A stretch of DNA of 64,000 bases from Ianthella basta (taxonomy: Eukaryota; Porifera; Demospongiae; Verongiida; Ianthellidae): the NCBI GenBank assembly GCA_964019415.1, contig OZ025876.1, positions 4,172,293-4,236,292 of the forward strand. The letters run 5' to 3'. Made by a program: the position numbers and the translations under genes. Positions 12,001 to 24,000 of the stretch are shown here, in pieces. Position 1 is the stretch's first letter. Each line of letters begins with the position of its first letter. Below the pieces are notes generated by a model. The model saw only the letters and a program-made list of their open reading frames with translations, made no database searches and was not told the origin of the DNA.

Positions 12001-15000
12001 CCTTCCCGTGGGGGTGGAAGGGTCTGGTGAAAGTGGGCAGAAAGTTTGGGCACAGTGGAATGTAGTTATGCAGTAATGCTGTGTCACTGTGTGATTAGTT
12101 ATGACTTCTCCTACACTTCGATCGTGAGTTTGACACCTGGTCCTTCATGAGGGCAATCAAGGGACTCACAACGATGGCAATCGAGGTAGGGCTGGAGCGC
12201 TGGTGTAGAACATCATAAACGGCGGGCAGCAGAGTATAGCACAGCGATTTTCCACCGCCTGTTGGCAGACTTACGAAGACAGCAAACGAGCTCCGACACT
12301 GCCTGGTACTGCTTGCCCCTCAACTGTCTATATCCAAGCTCTTTAGCTGCTCTGGAGATTACTGCGCTCACTTCTTCAACTGCGAATCTGCTAGCGTACA
12401 TACTTGTATTATAACTCGTTTGTGAGCTGAGACGTTGCACAATATTCCGCTACTAGCAATCTGATTGGCGCTGCCCACATTCCGGCAGTGGTCACGAGAA
12501 CCTGTCTATTTTCACCAGACCCTTCCTCCCCTTGCTCGCTTGTGCGCGCTTTGGGAGGGTCAGGAAAGGAGACTAACGATTGGCAAGTTGGTTGTATTTA
12601 TGAGTAATCTATTGAAGGTTGTGACTCAAATGAACAGGCAAGGAAGGAAAATTTGCCACCAGCTGGTATCAAATCTGGAACAACCTAAAGTGGAGTCCAT
12701 CTGACCTGGCGGTGACAATTCGCCCTTCCTTACCTTATATGGGCTAATTTAGAATGATGAAACAGTTCAACTAACCTTGCAGCTTGGAAACCCTGAGAAC
12801 TGTCGGTCTAGTTTGGGATGAAAGTTATTGCTACTAATCAGCTTGCTAAGATGACACTAGGCATGGTAGGGAAGAAGTTGGTTCCAGAATAGTACTACTC
12901 TACCAGTGTCAAGCGAAACAATTCTACGTGTAAATGTCATTATTGTACGTATATTGCAGTGAGAAAGCTTCCAAAGGCTGTTTTTCGCAAACGCCATGCT
13001 CTGTACTCTTCTCTAAAGTAAGGAAGGAAAGCACTCAAGCTGAAGCAAGTACAAACTATTTCATTGCATTATGTAGCTGCCTATGCAAGATATGGCATTA
13101 ATTTACATGAAAATGCTGTGTGAATGCATGAACACCGGCACCCAGGCCTTCCATCTGGCTGCTCATTTAAGCTCAAACTGTAGTGCATACTAAAGTGCCA
13201 CTGAACCGAAATTTTTTATTTCATTTTTAATTAGTACAAACCTTCCTAAGACAAACCTATCCTTTGTGTTGACGAAAATGGCTCCTTCATACCGTTTTTT
13301 GACCATTTACGCTTGCTACCCAGCACCAAAAACTGGCGACAGTGCCACACCCCCGTGACGTCACTGGGTTTGCAAAGGTCCCCGGTGTGTATATTTACAA
13401 TGTATTATCATAGAAGTTCATTGCATCGTTGTTCAATCGTATAACCTCGAGGCGACTTGATATTGGGCAGGTACATAGCATAACCCATCACAACGGACTA
13501 TAGAGGGTTTCGGCTTCGTAGTCCTTCGTTTAGTGACGCTACTAGGTGTGCAAACCGCCGAAGGGTGTAGCTGTGTTGAAGCATAGCGCAACGTGGGATT
13601 CTGGGCTCTATGGCTGAAGAAAGCGTTGTTTCCTCCTCTTCCTCTGTTACATACACCCGATGGAGAGTTGTCTGAAGAAGATCTTGCCGAGTACTCGTCG
13701 CTCGTTAGACCCTATCAAGACGAACCATTGGCCGGGGAAGATACCACGGAAAACGAAGACGAACTCGACGCAGATGGGCTCTCTCCGGGAATCCTGCGGT
13801 ACAGATACGAAAGAGCCGAGACTTCACAGTGTCATTATTACATGTGGGAGAGGCTGCCACTGTGTCTTACCTGCTTTGTGTGTCTTCGTTCTCCTCTCTG
13901 GTCGCGATCCGTATAAGATAGCTGGTCTTCTGTCGGTGGAGCTACTGTGTCGACGTTCGGCACGGATCCCTGCTTCAGAAGGGTACGAGGCGTTTTATCG
14001 ACTGCTTCATCTCAAGATAGCTTGCGCTGGAAGCAAGTCGGCTCGAAATGTGCGGAACAGAGAGTAGAGTGTTCCGATGGTTCGAATGACGCCGGACGAA
14101 TTGAGTCCACAGTCTCCGTAACCGGACATCTTTTGGGAAGCGGCGCATTGAAATGCCAGGGGTATAGCTGGTGTTCTCGCAGCTAACTTTATTCGGCCCA
14201 CTGGCTACGCAGTACCTTCCACCGTGCTTGACAACGTTTTCAGCCATATCTTGGCAATGTAAAAAGTTTCATTTGCAAACCCAATGACGTTTTCTGACAT
14301 CACAATTATTGCGCAAGAATGGTCGACAGTTTTGGTGCTGGGTAGCAAGCGTAAATGGCCAAAAACGGTATGAAGGAGCCATTTTCGTCAACACAAAGGA
14401 TAGGCAGTTTGTCTTAGGAAGGTTTGTACTACTTGAAAATGAAATAAAAAATTTCGCTTCAGTGGCACTTTAATATTTATCCCACAATAATGGCCACTAA
14501 GGCACCATGTTTACTTGTTCTTGAAGCTAACTGTATATATGATAGTTTATTATTATGTTCAATTGTTCAGGATCTACAGGGCTGGACTGCACTACATTAT
14601 GCCTCTCTCAATGGCCATGCATCACTTGCAAGCAACCTGATTTCCAGGTATCAACTTAGCCCCAACGCTGCAACGAAGGTGAGTGAAACAGCTATTTGGA
14701 TGTGTTGACACATGCATTTCTGGATATATTGTATATCGACCAGAAGAATGTATGTATTTGTAATTGTTTGTTTTGACATATGTAACAGGCACAAATTGGT
14801 AGCACTTTTATCTATGCCACATTTGTATAGGTAAGCATTCCATAAGAGTATTTATTCTTGATAGAATAGAGATTCATTACCACGTCCGGATATTCATAAG
14901 GAGAGATTTGTTGAGCGTCAAACACGTGGTACACTTTTTAAATTTTTTTACCAACAGGCAAAACGTTTTGGCCCCAAAAGGGCCTTCTTCAGTTGCACAA

Positions 15001-18000
15001 GAGTACAAAACAGAACACCTTTTATGTTCTGTTTTGTACTCTTGTGCAACAGAAGAAGGCCCTTTTGGGGCTGAAATGTTTTGCCTGTTGGTAAAAAAGT
15101 GTACCACGTGTTTAACGCTCAACAAATCCCCCCTTATGAATATTTATTTCTTATAGTGATATCCACAATAATTTCAGGTACTATATTATACTTGCTCAAT
15201 GTTTTTAGTAAAAGGTTTCTACCACACATAAATTGTAGGATGGTGTGACTACAGTGCACCTTGCTGCTTCTGGTGGTCACCTTTCCCTTTTGAGAGAGAT
15301 TGTGGACACCCACCATGCCAATGTACATCAGACAACAAAGGTATGCTTGCGTTTGCTTTCTTCTGGTTCATTACTACCACATGCATTTAATGGACAATTT
15401 ATGTTGAAGTCTTAGAATACTGAATTTGTTTGTACTGTAGCTTAGAAGAACTGCAGTGCATTGCAGTGCAATAAATGGACACAAGGAGGTTGTGGAACTG
15501 CTGATTGACAAGTACAACATGTCTGCTACTGAGAAGGATGATGTGAGTGCAAGTTGTGTTGTATGAAGCAGGACTATAACTTTAGGCTTGGTTCCTCATC
15601 TATATGTACAATGTTATGTATATTTAGAATGGTGAGTTAGCTGTGGGATTTGCGGCTATCAATGGTCACCTTCCTGTGCTAAGACTGATGGTTAGAAAGT
15701 ATGGCTGCAGTGTGGAGGAGAGGACAAAGGTGGGTTTGATCTACACTGACAGTAGCACACTTGTAGAGCTGCTTCTTTAATCAGAAAGGGTTGGTTCTCC
15801 AATACCAGCTTCACAACAGGGTTGGAAATCTTGCCAATGTTTCGACCAGATGCTCTGCCTGGTCTTCTTAAGGGCGAAGATCTTCGCCCTTCTTTGCTCA
15901 TCTTCGCCCTGAAGAAGACCAGAGCATGTGGTCGAAACGTCGGCAAGGTTTCCAACCCTGTTGTGAAGCTGGAACTGGAGAACCAACCCTTTCTGATGCC
16001 TGAGCCAGCTGAGAAGCCCTCACTCCTTCTTTAATTATTCAATTCAGTAGTGCAATCCAGTTGATACTGAAGAAGAAACTTTGCTGTTGTATTCAGTCAC
16101 CCTAAATGTGATGTATCATTCTGCAATTGACACAGCATGCCTATTAATTGGCTACCTATTGTGGAGCTCATATTAACAACTTTTGGAATATTGTTCTTTT
16201 GCAGAAAGGCTGGACTCCCCTTCACAATGCTGCTCGATATGGTCATCTCCACATTGTCAGGGAGCTTATTGAGAAGATGAATGCTAATCTACTGGCACAG
16301 AAACCTGTATGTGTGGATCTGCCTCCATTCAACAGCCTTTTACAGATAAATCATGGAGTATCTTATATTTGCTTAGGACCTTCTGAATGCTCTCCACCTT
16401 GCTGCCATTGGCGGCCACTTGGAGATTGTCAAGTACCTCATGCCCAAATTTGGAGACAGCAGGTTTGACTTGGACAAGGCAGGTCAAAGCTGTCTCCACA
16501 ATGCAGTGTGTGAAGGCCACCCCAAAGTGGTGCGGTACCTCATTGAGGAAGGAGGTTTTGACCCTGGACTTAGTGATGAGGTAAGGAGGTATGATAGCAA
16601 TTGTGTATGCCTTGCAAACTGTCATAATCCCTCATATATCGTCATGTGCAGGATGACTTTGATTGCTTTCTTCTGGCATGCTACCGTGGCAAGCTACAGT
16701 TGGCTCAGGAATTGGTGGATCGACATGGAATGGATCCAAATGCAGTGAATGAGGTGTGTGCATGTATGTAGGCATGAATATGTGAATATACGTGCTGTGT
16801 GTCCTCATATATGTCTGTGTAATTCTTGAAACGATATTTCTTGACACATTACAATGGTGAACTCAAACTGTTTTTGGCATCATACTTGTTGCATAATAAT
16901 TATTATTGTCTGCAAACCCATTTATCTGTGAAGAATTTGGAAAGTATCTACTTCAGTCTTGTGAACATGTTTGCAAGGTCTATGATATTTAGAAGTAGTG
17001 GGCGTGGAATTGTGTGGTATAATTATAGGCAATAATTGGCCTCTTCATTTCTACGTCCAAAGAATGGCTGGACTGGCGTCCTTGTTGCAGCAAGGTATGG
17101 ATTTGCTGACATTGTACGAGAGCTGATCACCAAGTACAGGTGTGACAGGAATGTGGTGAAATACGTGAGTGTTACCTAACTGATGTCTGATGCATTACTG
17201 TGACTCGTGACCTCTTCCCGGATGATGTACTGCAGGGTGGTCTGAATGCCCTCCACCTTGCTGTCATTGGCAACCATGTTGAGGTCGTAAGAGCACTTGT
17301 TGGAGAGTTTGGCCTTTCAGTGACCCACAGAGACGATGTGAGCTGAATCCAGTCATAGTGTGGAAGTGTGTATGCGTTCAGGAGCAGTGTGACATTTTGA
17401 AGACAATGATAATGGCTGATTAGAAACAAGTGCACTCGCAGTTTTTACTGATTTAGATTGCATGTATTCTACTTCCTGCTGCATGGTCGATAAGTGCTAA
17501 TCTCAGCTGGCATGCAGCAAGTATAAGTTAACAAGACGATCATGCATGAAGAACAGAGTTTGGTGAGGTGTATACATGTAGCAAGTTTATGTTGTTCTGC
17601 AACATGTAGAAAGGGAAGAGTGCTCTCCACCATGCGGCAGAGAAGAGCAGCAAGGAGTGCATGAAGCTCTTGGTCCATGAATTTAAAGCAGACCCAGAGG
17701 AAATGGACTTTGTGAGTTATTCTGACTGTGGTAGCTATCACCCATAGTGCTTTAGACCTTACAGTGTTTGTGTTAAGTGGAACGGAGGTTAACAAGTATA
17801 TAGTTGCCCCTGCATCTGGTACTTTGGCAGTATAACTCTGTCATACTGCCACTGTAGCACTATAGCTAGTCTACTGCACTTCCTAGAGTTGTGTTCATAT
17901 CACACTGATTCAACTGCTACATCTTTTGCTTGTTCAGTTGGGCAAGACAGCCCTCCATGAAGCAGCCATCAAGGGTAATGCTGAGATGGTGTCCTACATG

Positions 18001-21000
18001 ATGGAGCAAGTGAACCCAAATGTTGACGCCAAAGATGTGGTGGGTGGGAAGTTGAGAACTTTGTGTACAGTACATATGTTAGTACGTATATGTGAGTTAA
18101 TTGTATCTGACAGCACAGTGTAATGCTGTCTATGTAGGGATGGAGGTGATTGTTGGTGTACGGTAATGCAAACGAAAAGTACGCTATTACCGTATATGGC
18201 ACACTAATAACGTACAGAAACTATAAATTTCTACAAGAATAGTAAGGATGTACGAATGGCATAATATAGACATAATATGGATGTAGGGATGGCATAATAA
18301 AGACAGAAATACTTAAAGGCTGCTACACAGTGGAGCGTTAGTGATGGTTCCTAGATTCAAGCAATGACACAGAATATCATTGATTCAAGGGTGTAGGACT
18401 GTATATGGCATACTTGCATGTGTGGACCATGGTCAATGCTCCACTGTGTAGCAACCTTTACTTGTTTCTGTACCTTTTATGCCATCCTTACAACATTACT
18501 GTTGTCGTATATTATTGTATATAATAATTATTTATATTACTATGAGTAATTGTGAAAACGAATGTACAACTGAGTATTTTTTCTAAATGAGTAGGTCAGT
18601 ATAATGCATATCGCACATGGGCATGGTAACAGCATTACCATTCTTATACATATAAGGTAGTCACTGAAACTTTCAATTTGCAGTTGTTCACTGCCAGCTA
18701 GTGACCTATGAAGGCTGTGTATGATATGTTGTAAGATGAAAGAACTACACATGGTAAGTAAAGAAGGGGGGAAGGGAAAAATGGCAGTGAACCGGACCAG
18801 CACCGGCAACCTCCAGCCGACCCTTTAGCAGCCTGGTCACTGGTCACCGCCAATAGCCACTGATCCATTCCCTCCTTATATACTGATGTGGGCGGGCTCT
18901 ATCCAGAGCCTCTTTTGAAACTCCCACATTGGGCACTGACTAATCAGTGACACTCAGAAATGCTAATTAAGATGGTCTATGTACCATGGTGACACGAATG
19001 AAAGATAACGTTTGGAACTACTCATGGAAAGGAAAGAAGGGGGAGGGGAAAAATGGCAGTGAACTGGACCAGCACCGGCAACCTCCAGATCTTTAGCCGA
19101 CCCTTTAGCAGCCGGGTCACTGGTCAGTGGAAAGCTGACTTATGTAATAGTTAAATCTTCAGATACACCGATTGGTCAGCATTTAAGTGTTATAGATCCC
19201 AATAATTGGTCAAGGAGCGGCAGCGAATTGGTTTACCTACTAGTCATTGCGTCATCACGCATCTTCCAGAAGTAGTTTGCTATTTCTGACAATGGCTGAG
19301 AAAACGTCGTTTGATTCGGGTCTCAACTTGGGCTGGTCATCTCGCAGCAGACGTTTCTTACAGGTTGGCAGTGGATGTGGCGTGTCAGCTAAGCGTAAGC
19401 TTACTCACTTTCAGCCACGTCAGCCACAGCGTTTCTCAAAGCGGTGTACACAAAGCCTGCTCCCAGCTCGTAACCAGTTCATTTCTCAGCTCTGGTTCGT
19501 AGCCGGATTGTTGCTTTACCCTGTTTCTCGACAAAACAAGTAAGCTGGGCAACCTATACATCGTAAGTTGTGGTGTATTTTAATAAACAGCTGCAGTTCT
19601 CTGCTATTAAATTCCTATAAAATTCCCAGCGCTAGTTAGAGCCTAGCTAGATGAAATAGAAGTTGTGGCGTGAAGGTACAGCTGGGGTGTCTATGAGATT
19701 TAGAGATCGCGAAAAGAGGCCTGTTGCCATGGTAACGGGATCTATGGATTTGTAGAAGAGGTGACGAAGAGGATTGCTGCTGCTAAGTGAGATTACAACT
19801 TTTCTCAATCATGTTGCATTCGTGGAGACCTGCAAGAAGAGTTCAGGAGCACTAATGTCAGAAATCATTGCATCACCTCTTATAATTGAGCAATGTCTCC
19901 ACTAAATCAATGGTCCCTTGTATGCGTACACTGGTTCCTTTCATGATATTTATGCATTATGTAAGAATTTTTATGTTTTCAATGTGATGCTTACTGTGTA
20001 CGTCACTTTTTTTAGAAAGATGGCCTTCATGGTTACCTATGCAGTTGCACACTGTTGTCTCTTTTGTACTCTTGTTTGCACATACGCTGTACAACATCTG
20101 CCCCATAGTGTTGTACAAGGCACACTGTTGTCTTATGCGCACTATACAATTAACTAAAGTTCTGAAATTTTACTTGACAGGCCTCTGTGCAATGCATTCT
20201 ACAGTCTCCATTGTACAGTTATTATGTTCCTGTATTCGCTGCAGAATTACCTAACACCAATTCACCTAGCAGCTCACTTTGGCCACGTTGAGGTGCTGAG
20301 GGTGCTCATTAAGGGCTATCATGCTGACAAGTTGGTGAAGGCTAATGTGAGTACAGTATGCACCAAGCCTTTGTGCACTGTGATGAAAGTTCGTGTACAT
20401 GCAGGTATGTGTGTTTGCTAAAAATTATCTGTATTTCTTTCTGCTAGAATGGCCGAGTGCCCCTCCACTATGCCGCTGATGGTGGTCACATTGACACAAT
20501 GAGAGCACTAGTGACTGAGTTCCAGTGTCCACCGGACTACAGGGATAATGTAAGTATTCAACTGCAGCGGAAACCTGGTCTTTTTTGCACAATCTGGTGC
20601 ATGCCATTTCCACACCCAAGCTTCATTAATTATTCTTGGCCTAGCATGAGCAGTCTATCAGACATAGTGCTGCTCATGGAGCTAAATATATGCAGACTAA
20701 AGCGTGAAATGTACACAAAGTATTACCATGCATTTAGGCAGTGTGCCCTCTCCTTATGTAACACTGTATATACCCTGCACTTATTGTGTGTGTTTAGGAT
20801 GGTATGACTGCACTTCACCATGCTGCCATTGCTGGGCAGGAGGAGGTAGTAAGAGTTCTTGTGCAAGAGTTCAAGGTGGACCCAAACATACCTGACGTGG
20901 TGAGCACCTCTAGGCGACCAGAATGGTTGAACGACTGAGTCATGTGTCGGTGGCTTCTGTACCACAGTACAGTAACTACTTTGGTGCCACTTACATCAAT

Positions 21001-24000
21001 GTCTCTGTATGCAACATTCTGCAGAGAGGCAGGCCACCTCTGATGGCTGCTGTGTCAGAGAACCGTCCAGGTGTTGTCAGAGTGTTGGTGAATGAGTGCA
21101 AGTGCAACAAGGCAGCTAGAAATCAGGTGAATGATGTGAAGCAACGTCCACAGTTAATGCAGTGTGGCTTGAGTATTAGTCAGAAGGGTGTAATGTGTAT
21201 GCTATGTCCTGCTATGTGTGCTTTGTGAAGTCCCTTCTGTCCTGTTGACTTTGCAGGGTGGGCAGTGTGCACTGTTCGTCGCTGCATTGAGTGGACAAAC
21301 TGACATGTTGAGGATGCTTCTTCTTGAATTGCAAATGGATCCTAATTCAAGAGACAATGTGAGAGTGTACTACAGTGAATACTTCATTCCTTTATGCTAC
21401 CGATCGGAGAAGTGTAGAATTCGCTTTAGCCTGAGATATTAACAATTTCATAAAACAAGCTCCAATTATCAAGATGCTCTTTTGTGCATGAAGGAGAGCT
21501 GTGTTTTCAGTGAATCGAACATAGTAGTTAGCTCTTTTTAAAGTGCCTTGATTTCCTCTTGAAATAGGATCCTTGGGAAAAGACTGTGAGTCTGTGTTTG
21601 CCTTACTGTAACTATATTTTGTGCACTTTTATCAATCCTCAAGGACCTACAGCTCACATCCATGCTTTTAGTGTTGGGATTGCCACTGCTTCAAACTAGT
21701 ACTTTTGCTTCCCTGCTATTGTCTCTGCTCTCGTGCATCATTGCCCCTACTTTTTGTGTTGTCATTCCAAATGTCCTTGCCACCTTGCCCCCCTTTTCAC
21801 ATCTTGTACACTCATCTTTATTCCCAGATACACAGTCTTTATAGCATTCTTCACCCTTTTCCCATCAATCTGTCTTTATTGCACTTGGGTGGATCCCCCC
21901 TGAAGACCACTACAATGTTTGTACTGTCCAAAACCATCATGACATGGTATTCCTCGAGTGCACTTAAGCTCCCATTTTCACTTGATGCCCCTACATATCT
22001 GTGTAAGGCTATGTACGTATATGTTTTGTGTATTCCACTCACTGTGCAGGAGGGTCGGACTCCTCTAATGGCTGCTGTTCAGGAGAACAGAACTGCTACT
22101 ATCCGAGTCCTCATCAATGATGGAAAGTGTGACAGGAATGCAACCAATAATGTATGCACTCTTGTTGCGTGTGTAAGGCATGACGATACATGTTTTACAC
22201 ATCAGCTGTTGTTGGCCTTATTCTGTTTGTTTCTTTTGCTATTGGCAGCGAGGATCCTCTGCTGTTGTTTATGCACTTAGGAATGGCCATCTTGAAACTG
22301 CAAAGACCCTCTTGGGAGAGTACCAGTGCAAAGCAACCAAAAATGCAGTCAGTATACTGTCTTTGTACTGTATATGCGGCCACCTTAAAACTTTGAGTGT
22401 GTAAATGTCATATTGTATGCACTTTAAGTTTCCCAGAGTTAATGTGTGATGTTTCACATTTCAATCAGCAACCATCCACAGAACTTTTGTGTGCAAACAT
22501 TTAGATGTCAATTGGTTCATAATGTATAGACTCCAGGATCTGTGAATTTAAAAAGCAAAATCTGCAGAAATGGTAACCGTGCAAATGGTACCTTCGTATG
22601 TTCTTGTAACTATACATGTATATACACCTGCCAGAAATGAGCTGGGCCAATGATGGGCCAAATTCAGACATTTCCATCATCTCCTTCAGTGAATTAACAA
22701 TGCATGCACAACTCAAGAAGAGTGATTGTTATACCAGGTATGTGTACGATGGCAGAAAAGTGATGGTAATGATGGTATGATTTAAATCCGGGAGTGATTG
22801 ACCTGCAATATAGGAGACAATTAAATACAGCACAGTTCTTCTACACGTGGGATGTCAGCCTACCCAACAGAGGGGATAGAATGGTCACCAGATGCTTTGA
22901 AAGGTTGTAAGTTGTAGGTCGGGGAGTCAATGAAGGAGTGACCAATTGGACTTAGGAGTATCTCCGGCTTGTAGACCTTTGGTAGTCCATAGAGGAGGGG
23001 GCTATTTCCAGCCTAAGTACACAGCCAATCAGAGAGAAAGTGCCCTATTGTACACAATCTCTTATGATCCAGAAATATAAGTCAGACAGCAGTAGGACAG
23101 ACTCTTATTATAATTATTCCTGTTTTTTTAATTATGTCATCATCACCATCCATCATTTTCCTGCCATTGTACATGCATGTCTAAATATCATCCTGCATGT
23201 GCTGCACAGTATTAATTTGAAGAAGAGGGCCCAGGATAGGGCTCAAGTGTCTGAATTTAACCCCTAACCTCGGCCCTTCATTCCTGCCTATAGTTAGTTA
23301 CAAGAAGAACCTTATGTTAAACAGACTTAGCCATGCAGAAATCATAAAGAGTATAATACCCACTCTTTGTATTAGCGGGTTTCCACTGATCACCCATTTG
23401 TATTAATTTTGTCCTTGTTACCCTTTTGTCAGCTATGAGTTCAGTTGTCTCCGTATGCCCTACCACAGCTCGGTGACTCTCTCCTCCATGAAGCCGTGAA
23501 TTCTGGCAACTTTCATCTCATTGGCTATCTTGTAAATGAGCTTGGACTGGATGTCAATGAAAGCAATGTTGTAAGTGCATCTATTTCTAGTTGTTTCTGG
23601 TGTGTGAATCGTTGATGGCAAAGTCTAGTAGTCTGTGGTAATGTTGCTAATCAGGAATGCTACCACACTCCCTTTGTAGGGACGGTATACGGGTTGTTTG
23701 CTCTCCTATACATTGGTATAAACTCCTGAGAAGAACTGAAAACCACATAAACAAGACTTCAAAGAGTTATACTGTTATACAGACAAGTTATACAGACCAC
23801 TCTTACTCTTTTTAACTTCGTATTCTAGCTCCTCTTTTGCCTGCTGTCACTGAAAAAAGCTTTTGGACTAATTCTAAACAAAACTACTATAAATTTTACT
23901 AGGCTGTATTCTTTGTAGGATGGGTGGCATAAAGTACTCTCTGTCATGATGATTTTCATGGCTCCCAGTGACAGAGCTCCATTTTATTAATCCGTCATTT

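Noticed and set aside
14877-15156. Mirror-image ORFs on both strands
   Set aside because: They result from the palindromic MITE.
19247-19543. 98-codon ORF in a gene B intron
   Set aside because: No motif, two competing frames and no splice link to neighbours; it could be a lost first exon, but nothing supports that.
21705-22280. 191-codon ORF
   Set aside because: It only overlaps one ankyrin exon (22050-22151); the rest is intron read in frame.
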